Made by a program: the position numbers and the translations under genes
Part shown: positions 43,805 through 50,473 of the stretch, piece after piece
How positions within the stretch are numbered: the first letter of the stretch is position 1
Layout of the letters: each line of letters opens with the position of its first letter
Notes under the pieces: model-generated
The model's database searches: none
Told to the model about the DNA's origin: nothing
What the model saw: the letters and a program-made list of their open reading frames with translations, nothing else
Source: CAXXOK01 sp963664595
GTDB lineage: Bacteria > Bacillota > Clostridia > Christensenellales > Aristaeellaceae
Length of the DNA stretch: 64,000 nt
NCBI GenBank assembly: GCA_963664595.2
Contig: CAXXOK010000003.1
Coordinates: 248,001-312,000 of the forward strand
Reading direction: 5' to 3'

Positions 43805-46057
43805 TCAGCGGCTCAGCACCGGATTATTGTCCGGGTTGATGACCACCGAATCCACCAGGAGCTTCTCTTTGGGATCATAAACCACGATATTGTAGCCGTC
43901 CTGCGCAAGCGCGTATTCTGTGCCGCCGATCACGATGGAAGCCGCGTCATAGGCGCTTTGGACCGTTACATCCATCTTGTCGGCCTGGCCTTCCCAGGCA
44001 AGCGCCTGTGTGCCGCTTTGCTCGGTGCGGATGTGGGCGTTGGTGTCGATAACGGCCAGATAGCCTTCGGTTTCGCTGTCGTGCGCGTCCAGGCGCAGGG
44101 CCATATCCTCCGTCAGGAAGAGCATATGGCTGTCCAGCGGCCCGCAGGCGCCCTGTTTGGCGATCACTACGAGATACCGGTTGGCGTTGAGCGAGAACAG
44201 GAAGGAGTAGGCCTCGGCATGGGCATCGTCGCCGCGGTCGCGCAGGTTGTACGACAGATAGTACAGCAGCGGGCCGCGGACCTGCGGCAGGACCTCGGCA
44301 AAGTTATATTCGGTAATGCCCTCGTCGCGCAGGTTAAAGATCAGGCCGTAGAACAGGCCGGGCGAGATGGTGGTGACATCCATAATCTGGTTGTCGTTTT
44401 CGACCGCGCTCTCGATCTCGGCGATGGTCGCATGGGAAGAGCTGGTTTCTTTTGCCTGCAAGACGAGGTAGTTGATGCCTGTAACGCAGTTGACAATCAG
44501 CAGCGCGCTTAATACCGCCGTCAGAATTTTGGCCCGCGCGATGCTGGATTTTTGGTCCGGCAGGTTCAGCTTGCGCATGCTGTCCGACGTGGCGGAAAAC
44601 AGGCAGATGATCGCCGTCATCGGCAGCCAGAACGGCTGCAGGTAGTAACTTGCCGAAAACAGGTAGGGAAGGAAGAACACAGGGACAATCACCGCCAGCA
44701 GCGCAACAAACAGGAACTTGGATTTGCGGGACCGCCGCCTGCTCATTACGGCCATGGAGCGGAGGATGATGACCAGCGACAGCAGGAAGATGCCGGAAAA
44801 CAGCAGGCCCCAGCCGCCGACAATGGCATCCGGCACCGCTAGTCTCCACTCGTCCGCGCTGAAGGTGAAGGGGATTTTCAGGCTGATATCGGTAAACAGC
44901 GCGTTGGATACCGGCGAAAACAGCGACACAAAGAACTGCATAAACCTTGGCAGGCTCTGGATCTTGCCCGACATCAGCGATTGCAGATGCGAGTGGATGG
45001 AATTTTCCCCCAGCATGCCGTACAGGGGATTGCCGTAGCGGTAGGCATTGACCACATAGGTGGTGCCGCCCAGCACCAGCAGCGTGCACAGCGCCATGCC
45101 CGCAAAGTACCAGAACAGCTGCCACTTGCGGCGGCCGCGACGCTCCTTTGGCTCGTCGGACTGAACGATGGCGATGAGCCGCGCCAGATAGTAGAACAGG
45201 CAGACGATCACGCAGTAGAGCGCCGCCGATGTTTTCACGTTGATCGCCAGGCAGACCGCCAAAAACGCGGTTATCTTGGCCGCGAAGGCATAACGGCCCT
45301 CCGGCTTATAAATCACATAGGTAAACGAGGCTGCGGCGATTGTCAGCAGCTGGAACATAAAGCCGTCGTTATAGTACGTAAGCACCTGCGACAGCGTGGC
45401 CGGGTTGACGCTGGCAAACAGCACCGCCAGCAACGCGCCCAGAGTGCTGATGCGGAAGGCGTCACGGATCATCGGCGCCACAAGGCACAGGCAGGCTGCG
45501 ATGGATGCGAGATTGTACACCTTGCCGTAGAGTATATTGCCGGTCAGCGCGTAAAAGCTTGCGCCGATGATGAACGAGGCCTTGGGCTGGTTTTCCACCT
45601 GATAGGTCAGCCAGAAGGCGTTATGGGGCAGGGGGGAGGCGACGCTGGCAAACGAAACCATCGTTTGCCGGAACGGATTCCAGCCGTAGGCCAGCATGCC
45701 CGTATCGGCCTTTTGATAACAGTTGGAGTCCCATCCGATGTCAAACAGCTGTCCGGCCAGCAGCGAGCACGCGGCCAGGAACAAAACGCCCGCCGCTGTG
45801 ATCAGCAGCGCGTATCCCGGCGCCTTGCGCAGCCATGCCACAACGGCCCAGGCAACCGGCACGGCGTACAGCGCCGTATACTGCCCGATGGAAATCCCCA
45901 CCGCGAGCAACAGGGTTACGATGGCGACCAGCGAGAAGAAATAGGCCAGAATAAACAGACCAAAGTCAAACACGGGGGTATGTGGCGCTTGCTTTGGCTG
46001 ATCCCCTTGCAGGGAAGTAAGCTCCTGCCTTATTTCATCTAATTCTGTCGCCGCCAT
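43805..46057 (-). CDS. GT-C family membrane glycosyltransferase with ILEI-like C-terminal domain
   Basis: A 750-aa protein. A short soluble N-terminus (1-28) is followed by about twelve membrane helices to residue 560, with an early acidic loop 'FDIGWDSNCYQKAD' as in GT-C enzymes that take sugar from a polyprenol carrier. The C-terminal 190 residues are soluble and extracytoplasmic; the last 50 ('YDAASIVIGGTEYALAQDGY', 'NIVVYDPKEKLLVDS') look like an interleukin-like EMT inducer (ILEI) domain. Start: ATG complementary to 46055-46057, GGAG upstream. Probably decorates wall polymers or surface proteins. Confidence 0.78.
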   Translation of the reverse strand: MAATELDEIRQELTSLQGDQPKQAPHTPVFDFGLFILAYFFSLVAIVTLLLAVGISIGQYTALYAVPVAWAVVAWLRKAPGYALLITAAGVLFLAACSLLAGQLFDIGWDSNCYQKADTGMLAYGWNPFRQTMVSFASVASPLPHNAFWLTYQVENQPKASFIIGASFYALTGNILYGKVYNLASIAACLCLVAPMIRDAFRISTLGALLAVLFASVNPATLSQVLTYYNDGFMFQLLTIAAASFTYVIYKPEGRYAFAAKITAFLAVCLAINVKTSAALYCVIVCLFYYLARLIAIVQSDEPKERRGRRKWQLFWYFAGMALCTLLVLGGTTYVVNAYRYGNPLYGMLGENSIHSHLQSLMSGKIQSLPRFMQFFVSLFSPVSNALFTDISLKIPFTFSADEWRLAVPDAIVGGWGLLFSGIFLLSLVIILRSMAVMSRRRSRKSKFLFVALLAVIVPVFFLPYLFSASYYLQPFWLPMTAIICLFSATSDSMRKLNLPDQKSSIARAKILTAVLSALLIVNCVTGINYLVLQAKETSSSHATIAEIESAVENDNQIMDVTTISPGLFYGLIFNLRDEGITEYNFAEVLPQVRGPLLYYLSYNLRDRGDDAHAEAYSFLFSLNANRYLVVIAKQGACGPLDSHMLFLTEDMALRLDAHDSETEGYLAVIDTNAHIRTEQSGTQALAWEGQADKMDVTVQSAYDAASIVIGGTEYALAQDGYNIVVYDPKEKLLVDSVVINPDNNPVLSR

Positions 46058-46105
46058 CGTATCCGCTCCGTTACCATCATAATCGGTAGAGGATGATTTT
46101 TTTTG

Positions 46106-46134
46106 ATTATATCATATCAAACCCGAATTGAAAA
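46106..46134 (-). promoter_or_regulatory. Promoter of the GT-C gene
   Basis: On the minus strand TATAAT (46111-46106) with TTTTCA 17 nt upstream; about 45 nt before the start codon. Confidence 0.45.
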
Positions 46135-46177
46135 ATGATTTCTGTATACAGGGCCGGACGCGACAGGAACGGGGTTA

Positions 46178-46205
46178 TTGACATCCGCGCCGGTTCTATT
46201 ATAAT
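46178..46205 (+). promoter_or_regulatory. Promoter of the two-gene YbjQ operon
   Basis: Consensus TTGACA (46178-46183), 16-nt spacer, TATAAT (46200-46205). It lies 36 nt before the first ATG. Confidence 0.75.
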
Positions 46206-46241
46206 GAGCGTAAACCGGTAAAAAACAAACGGAGGAAGACA

Positions 46242-46472
46242 ATGCACAGCCATAAGCGAAAGCTGATCGCACCCATTGTGATTACAGGGCTCGTGGTGCT
46301 TTATTACATCGGGTTCATCATCCTGCTGACCACAACCGGCCAGCTGCCGTTGGGGTGGCTGATCGCGGGGAGCGTGATTCCGCTGTGCCTTGCGGGCGCA
46401 ATGGTGTATGTGCTCCTCCAGCGAATCAAAGAAATAAGGAGCGGAGAAGAAGATGATCTTAGTCAATACTGA
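46242..46472 (+). CDS. Small two-helix membrane protein
   Basis: A 76-aa protein with two membrane helices (about 9-30 and 38-60) and a charged cytosolic tail 'QRIKEIRSGEEDDLSQY'. Start ATG 46242 with GGAGGAAG upstream. It overlaps the YbjQ gene by 20 nt, so the two are translationally linked; such pairs are common in Firmicutes, but the function is unknown. Confidence 0.8.
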   Translation: MHSHKRKLIAPIVITGLVVLYYIGFIILLTTTGQLPLGWLIAGSVIPLCLAGAMVYVLLQRIKEIRSGEEDDLSQY

Positions 46473-46764
46473 TTATGTAACCGGCAAGGAACTGGAAACC
46501 CTCGGCCTGGTGAAGGGGTCCACCATCCAGTCGCGCAACATTGGCCGCGATATTACCCAGGGGCTGAAAACCCTGATCGGCGGCGAGCTGAAAGCCTATA
46601 CCGAAATGATGAACGACGCCCGCGCCCTGGCAACCAAGCGCATGGCCGAGCAGGCCGAGCAGCTGGGCGCCGACGCGGTGGTCAACATCCGCTATGCCTC
46701 CGCCGCCGTAATGCAGAACGCGGCCGAGGTTATGGCCTACGGAACCGCCGTCAAGTTTAAGTAA
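46453..46764 (+). CDS. YbjQ/UPF0145 family protein
   Basis: A 103-aa cytosolic protein matching YbjQ: 'MILVNTDYVTGKELETLGLVKGSTIQSRNIGRDI', 'LIGGELKAYTEMMNDARALATKRM' and 'GADAVVNIRYASAAVM', in the usual order and length. Members form pentameric rings and are annotated as heavy-metal-binding on thin evidence. Start ATG 46453 with GGAGCGGAG upstream inside the preceding gene. Confidence 0.92.
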   Translation: MILVNTDYVTGKELETLGLVKGSTIQSRNIGRDITQGLKTLIGGELKAYTEMMNDARALATKRMAEQAEQLGADAVVNIRYASAAVMQNAAEVMAYGTAVKFK

Positions 46765-46772
46765 TAAGCCAA

Positions 46773-46940
46773 GCAGGAAAAGGATGCACAAAGCCGCCGT
46801 GCGCGGCCATGCCATATTTCCGCCATTTTGGGTGTGCGCAATCCTCGATGTAGCGCTGCTACTACTTCGGATTACGCACGCCCAACCTGGCGAAAATCTG
46901 TCACGGCGGCGCGCGGCGGCTTTGCACATCCTTTCCCTGC
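46773..46940. repeat. Long-hairpin repeat family, copy C
   Basis: 168 nt. Outer arms 'GCAGGAAAAGGATGCACAAA' and its near-complement at 46920-46940 (a few mismatches) pair over about 30 bp. The core GTAGCGCTGCTACTACTTC is at 46850-46868, identical to copy A. It lies directly after ybjQ. Confidence 0.78.
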
Positions 46941-47082
46941 TTTCTCTTGGGTTGGGCAAACGGGGAAGGAACGGGGATAATAATCTGGGGGTTAGGGGAT
47001 GGGTTTTGGCCCTTGGCTTTTTGGTTTACGGCTCTTGGGAGTACGGGTGGATTTGGCGGGGGGGCTGTTTGGGGGATTGTTT

Positions 47083-47405
47083 GGCGAAGGGGTCTGGGAT
47101 GATATTTTTGCTGTTGCTTCGCAAGGCGCACGGGGGTATGGGGAAACCGGGGGTTCGGCTGGGCGGCCTTGGGTGTAGTGCGGGACGTGCGGAGGGGTCT
47201 GGATTGCTGCTTTTGCTGTTGCTTCGCAAGGCGCACGGGGGTGCGGGAAAACCCGGGGGTACGGCTGGGCGGCTTTGCGTGGAGTGCGGCACTTGCGAAG
47301 GGGCCTGGGTTGCTGCATTTGCTGTTGCTTCGCAAGGCGCACGGGGGTACGGGGAAACCGGGGGTACGGCTGGGCGGCCTTGGGTGGAGTGCGGGACGTG
47401 CGGCG
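47083..47405. repeat. Three tandem repeats of about 105 bp
   Basis: The landmark GCTGTTGCTTCGCAAGGCGC recurs at 47110, 47215 and 47321, giving a period of 105-106 bp. Each unit continues with ACGGGGGT, a GGGAAAMCCGGGGG tract and GGCTGGGCGGC. Frames through it give low-complexity products on both strands with no start signals, so it is judged non-coding. It ends 3 nt before the yjdF stop codon. Confidence 0.8.
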
Positions 47406-47407
47406 GA

Positions 47408-47830
47408 TCAGCGGCCCCGGTGCTTATCCTTTTTCTTTTGTTGGCGGAGGGCAAACTGCCGCGCCTGATCGGCTTCCTTCTGGGCGCGGCTTCGCCTTTG
47501 GCGGGCCGTTTTGTTTTCCTCATGCTGCAGCTGGAGGGCCTGCTGCGAGCGGGTGCCAACCCCCTGTGCGTGAACCTGTTTTTGAATGGCGCGCTGCATG
47601 CGCTTGGGGTTGCCGGGTGCGGCGGGCGGCCGCCCGTCCGCCTTCACGGGCGGGCTGAACGCAAGCTCCCGCCAGTGCGCAAGCAGGTAGTGGTACACCT
47701 CGTAATCCTTGGGCTCCGCCCCGAAGGTGATTTTGCAAACCTCCAGCTTTCCGTCCGATACCCGTTCATAAACGCCTACCCAGAACGGGTCCTCAAAGAA
47801 AACCGTCAGCGTGCCGGAAATGGATTGCAT
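47408..47830 (-). CDS. yjdF: YjdF-family RNA-binding protein
   Basis: A 140-aa protein matching the YjdF/DUF2992 family: the N-terminal 'SGTLTVFFEDPFWVGVYER', 'KLEVCKITFGAEPKDYEVY' and the basic, coiled C-terminal half with 'NPKRMQRAIQKQ' and 'QALQLQHEENK...RRQ'. The end 'RQQKKKDKHRGR' is strongly basic. Family members are linked to the yjdF riboswitch, which responds to azaaromatic compounds; the protein's own role is unclear. Start: ATG complementary to 47828-47830 with GAGGAGG upstream. Confidence 0.93.
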   Translation of the reverse strand: MQSISGTLTVFFEDPFWVGVYERVSDGKLEVCKITFGAEPKDYEVYHYLLAHWRELAFSPPVKADGRPPAAPGNPKRMQRAIQKQVHAQGVGTRSQQALQLQHEENKTARQRRSRAQKEADQARQFALRQQKKKDKHRGR

Positions 47831-47837
47831 AACAAAA

Positions 47838-47956
47838 GCCTCCTCGTGTGCTGAACAAAGAACGGACAACCGAAGAGGCAGGTTACTGACGGATGCAATC
47901 CGCGCCCGGACTACCGGCCGGGCCGTGTTTTTATCTTTGCGCGTATTTAGTTGTCA
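47838..47956 (-). ncRNA. yjdF riboswitch
   Basis: The leader of yjdF begins about 7 nt after the -10 box. A closing helix GACAAC/GTTGTC (47951-47956 with 47865-47870) encloses conserved-looking blocks: ACGCGCAAA, ACACGGCCCGG, CCGGTAGTCCGGGCGCGGA and AGTAACCTGCCTCTTCGG. Position, size and gene partner all fit the yjdF RNA motif known from Firmicutes. The ribosome site GAGGAGG lies just after the aptamer, so control is probably at translation. Confidence 0.85.
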
Positions 47957-47962
47957 GGTTGA

Positions 47963-47991
47963 TTATACCGCGGAATCGGCGCAGATACAAC
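47963..47991 (-). promoter_or_regulatory. Promoter of yjdF
   Basis: On the minus strand TTGTAT (47991-47986), 17-nt spacer, TATAAT (47968-47963). It places the transcript start at the base of the riboswitch. Confidence 0.7.
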
Positions 47992-48187
47992 GGGCGCGCC
48001 GGGAAATGGGCGGTATGCCCGCGTGCGCGATGAGGAAACGGGTTTGCGGGAGATTGGCCGGGGATATCCCGCGGGCGTTTGCCGGGCGGAATACCGCCGC
48101 GGGCATTGCCGCCGGGGTAAGGAATTTTGAGAAAAGGTATGATACTAAGCTGATGGGGGCTGCCTGTGTTGCGGCTCCGGATATGTA
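47992..48187. other. Intergenic stretch between yjdF promoter and next gene
   Basis: About 200 nt of GC-rich sequence that lies between the end of one minus-strand gene and the yjdF promoter. I see no gene and no clear terminator in it. Confidence 0.4.
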
Positions 48188-48604
48188 TTACACGCCGCGC
48201 AGGGACAGCAGCCGGGCGCGAATGTCCGTCACCCGCCCAATGGCCTCGGCAACCTGGCCTTCGGCCTCACGGATGCGCTTTTGCACCAGCCAGTCGGCAA
48301 GCAGGCCGTCAAAAAAGTAATCCGCGAAGCTGAGAAAATCATCCACCTGAAAATCGAGGGTCTCCCCGACATCCGAAAGCTCTCCGGCAAACCGGCGCAG
48401 GGCTTCCTGTGCCAATGCCAGCTCCTGCCGGGCTTCATCCATCCGGTTGTGTTTGATAAACGTGGAAATAAAGCCCCCGCCCAGAAGATCGGCAATGCCC
48501 CAGTTGCCTGCTTTTCGCAGGGACTCCCCGGCGGCGTTCAAATGGGTAAGGGCATGGTCTGCCGCTTGAATGGCTTCCTGTATTTCCTGCTGTTGGTCTT
48601 TCAT
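48188..48604 (-). CDS. Conserved-looking helical protein of unknown function
   Basis: A 138-aa, mostly alpha-helical cytosolic protein. It opens 'KDQQQEIQEAIQAADHALTH', has the block 'GNWGIADLLGGGFISTFIKH' around residue 42, and ends with a helical segment 'RIREAEGQVAEAIGRVTDIR'. I have seen this pattern in unnamed Firmicutes proteins but know no function. Start: ATG complementary to 48602-48604 with GGAGGGAG upstream. Confidence 0.75.
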   Translation of the reverse strand: MKDQQQEIQEAIQAADHALTHLNAAGESLRKAGNWGIADLLGGGFISTFIKHNRMDEARQELALAQEALRRFAGELSDVGETLDFQVDDFLSFADYFFDGLLADWLVQKRIREAEGQVAEAIGRVTDIRARLLSLRGV

Positions 48605-48713
48605 GGTGATTGCTCCCTCCGGACGGTGAAACGTCCTGTGCATAGTATATCACAAGCGGGCTGCCGCCCGCCGGTTTCCGGGCGGACGGGCAGCCAATGG
48701 GAAGAAGGGGAAA

Positions 48714-49541
48714 TTATTCCTTCCGGCAAATCACCCCCAGCGCCGGGGCGGTTTGCGTGCAGGGCGCGCCCTCCAGCCCGGCGGTGACCGCCTGCACGGC
48801 AAAGCCGCAGGCGGCAAGCTCCGCCCGGAGGGTATCCGGGGAGAAGAAGGTCTGCCAGAAGCGGTAGAGGGTGCATTGCTCGTCAAACACGGCATAGATA
48901 TCGCACAGCGCGGAAAGCGCAGGGTAGAACGCGGTCTTGGCCAGCACGGCGTGCGGATGCGGGCGGAAAAGCCCCTCCGGGGCCGTGTACCAATAGGGCT
49001 TGCCGGCTGCGGTGCGGAGCTCCAGCGCGTGCAGGCTTGGCACATCAAAGGCGAACTGCCCGCCGGGCTTCAGGGCGGCGTGGATATTGCGCAGCAGTGT
49101 TTGGCGCTGCTGGGGGTTCAGCACGCCATAATCCTGGCTGATCATCAGGGCCGCGTCGAAGGTCTGCCCGCCGAACGGCTGCAGATAGCTCGCGCGCCGG
49201 AAGCTCGCGCCGGGGGCGTGCGCCGCGGCGTAGGCGAGCGAGCCCGCGGAGCGGTCGATGCCCGTGATGCGGTAGCCGCGCCGCGCAAGGGCCGCGCAAT
49301 ACAGCCCCGGCCCGCAGCCCAGATCCACGATGGATGCGCCCGCGGCAAGCCCCATCGCGGCGGGCAGCCGATCGCAAAGCGCGGCGATGGTTTGGGGCTT
49401 ATAGCTGGCCTGATCGGTATCGGGGTCGAGGTGGGCCTGCAAAAGCTGCGAGGCGATATAGGGGTCGTCCCAGAATTCCGCGCCGGGCGCATAGGGCGCG
49501 GGGGCAAGATCGGCGGTTAAAAGATCCTGTACTGTGAACAT
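48714..49541 (-). CDS. SAM-dependent class I methyltransferase
   Basis: A 275-aa methyltransferase. The SAM site motif I reads 'SIVDLGCGPGLYCAALARRGY', followed by 'ITGIDRSAGSLAYA' (acidic ribose-binding residue), 'DAALMISQDYGVL' and 'ALKPGGQFAFDVPS'. The C-terminal part binds an unknown small substrate. Start: ATG complementary to 49539-49541 with AAAGGAAGG upstream. The transcript has an unusually long (about 320 nt) structured leader, so the gene is probably switched at the RNA level. Confidence 0.9.
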   Translation of the reverse strand: MFTVQDLLTADLAPAPYAPGAEFWDDPYIASQLLQAHLDPDTDQASYKPQTIAALCDRLPAAMGLAAGASIVDLGCGPGLYCAALARRGYRITGIDRSAGSLAYAAAHAPGASFRRASYLQPFGGQTFDAALMISQDYGVLNPQQRQTLLRNIHAALKPGGQFAFDVPSLHALELRTAAGKPYWYTAPEGLFRPHPHAVLAKTAFYPALSALCDIYAVFDEQCTLYRFWQTFFSPDTLRAELAACGFAVQAVTAGLEGAPCTQTAPALGVICRKE

Positions 49542-49599
49542 GGAACCCTTCCTTTCATCGGGTGAGAAAATGTACAAAGCTGCGGCATGGCGGCAAACG

Positions 49600-49863
49600 C
49601 AAACAGAGAACCGGGTGCACAGGGCGGTTCTCTCCGTTTGGCGCAGCGCCGAAGGTTTTTTATCACAGGCCCGGGAGCCGGGGCTGATACGCAAACGGAG
49701 GGATACCTTGCGAAAGAACGAACGAAACCCACAGCAAAACCGCGCCTGCGCTTATCAGGCGATTTTCTTGCTTCGGCTTCGTTCTTTCTGTCGCTTCCGG
49801 TCGGCGATCGTGTCACCTTCCGGACGGTATCCCTCCCCTAAAATGATTCAGTCGTTTGCTGCC
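49600..49863 (-). ncRNA. Long structured leader, riboswitch-like candidate
   Basis: In transcript direction: a closing stem GGAGGGATACC/GGTATCCCTCC (49836-49826 with 49707-49697) encloses about 118 nt that holds the second stem GAAAGAACGAA/TTCGTTCTTTC. Next come CTCCGTTTG (49700-49692), CAAACGGAG (49640-49632) and a hairpin CAAACGGAGAGAACCG/CGGTTCTCTGTTTG (49640-49600). CAAACGGAG can pair either with the upstream CTCCGTTTG or with the downstream arm, not both, and CTCCGTTTG overlaps the closing stem by four bases. This is the layout of a switch. I cannot match it to a known riboswitch class. Confidence 0.55.
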
Positions 49864-49869
49864 GTATCC

Positions 49870-49898
49870 AGCATAACGCAGGTCGGCGGTGTTGTCAA
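49870..49898 (-). promoter_or_regulatory. Promoter of the methyltransferase leader
   Basis: On the minus strand a consensus TTGACA (49898-49893), 17-nt spacer and TATGCT (49875-49870). Transcription would start near 49863. Confidence 0.7.
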
Positions 49899-50039
49899 TT
49901 ACCGGAAAAAGGATGGAAAGGGGATTGTTATACGATACAATATTTATGGAGTGAGTACAGTGAAGCTTCGTTTAGAGCCCGGTTTCTGCGGTATGTAATC
50001 GTTAATATTTTCATTGTGAGTGCTCCGGTGCCGCCGGGC

Positions 50040-50224
50040 GGCGCGGGGGTGGGTTATTATTGAAAAGTTTCGGGTCGTTAGCGCCGCTCGCCTCATCGCG
50101 CCTGCGGCACTGTTCGCTCGCTTTGGCAATGTATTGTAATACATGGAATGGGGTTTCACCCCAAGCCCTGAGCAAGGGCTTCGCCCCTGCACCTTGACCA
50201 GGGCCATCGGCCCTGGACCCATCA
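50040..50224 (-). mobile_element. Interspersed element, second subfamily, copy f
   Basis: About 185 bp in reverse orientation. It starts GGCGCGGGGGTGGGTTATTA and shares with copies a-e the ends CGGGTCGTTA and GGCCCTGGACCC and the stem chain, but loops and several stem pairs differ. It lacks the CAGSCTGTCAAA ends. Copy g follows 41 nt later in the same orientation. Confidence 0.7.
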
Positions 50225-50265
50225 TTTTGCGGTTTTGACGCGCGGCATCTGGTATAGAGTGATGC

Positions 50266-50452
50266 GGCGCGGGGGTGGGTTATTATCGAAAAGTTTCGGG
50301 TCGTTAGCGCCGCTCTCTTCATAGCGCCTGCGGCGCTGTTTGCTCGCTTTGGCAATGCATTGTAATACATGAATTGGGGTTTCACCCCAAGCCCTGAGCA
50401 AGGGCTTCGCCCCTGCACCCTGACCAGGGCCATTGGCCCTGGACCCTTCATT
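50266..50452 (-). mobile_element. Interspersed element, second subfamily, copy g
   Basis: About 187 bp, nearly identical to copy f from GGCGCGGGGGTGGGTTATTA to GGCCCTGGACCC. The two form a tandem pair with a 226-bp period, between the SH3b-protein gene and the methyltransferase leader. Confidence 0.7.
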
Positions 50453-50473
50453 TGATTGGTTTCCGGCCTGCGG

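Noticed and set aside
47083..47405. CRISPR-like array
   Set aside because: The 105-bp units are contiguous without unique spacers, and no cas genes are present.
46784..47854. 356-codon plus-strand frame across the tandem repeats and antisense to yjdF
   Set aside because: It runs through a non-coding long hairpin and 105-bp repeats, has no ribosome site and overlaps yjdF; its repeats follow from the DNA repeats.
49542..49863. Assigning the methyltransferase leader to a SAM, T-box or Mn2+ riboswitch
   Set aside because: None of the conserved blocks of these classes could be located, so it is reported only as an unknown candidate.
50011..50451. Repeated short peptide frame over copies f and g
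   Set aside because: The peptide repeat comes from the duplicated non-coding element; stems and loops, not codons, are conserved.
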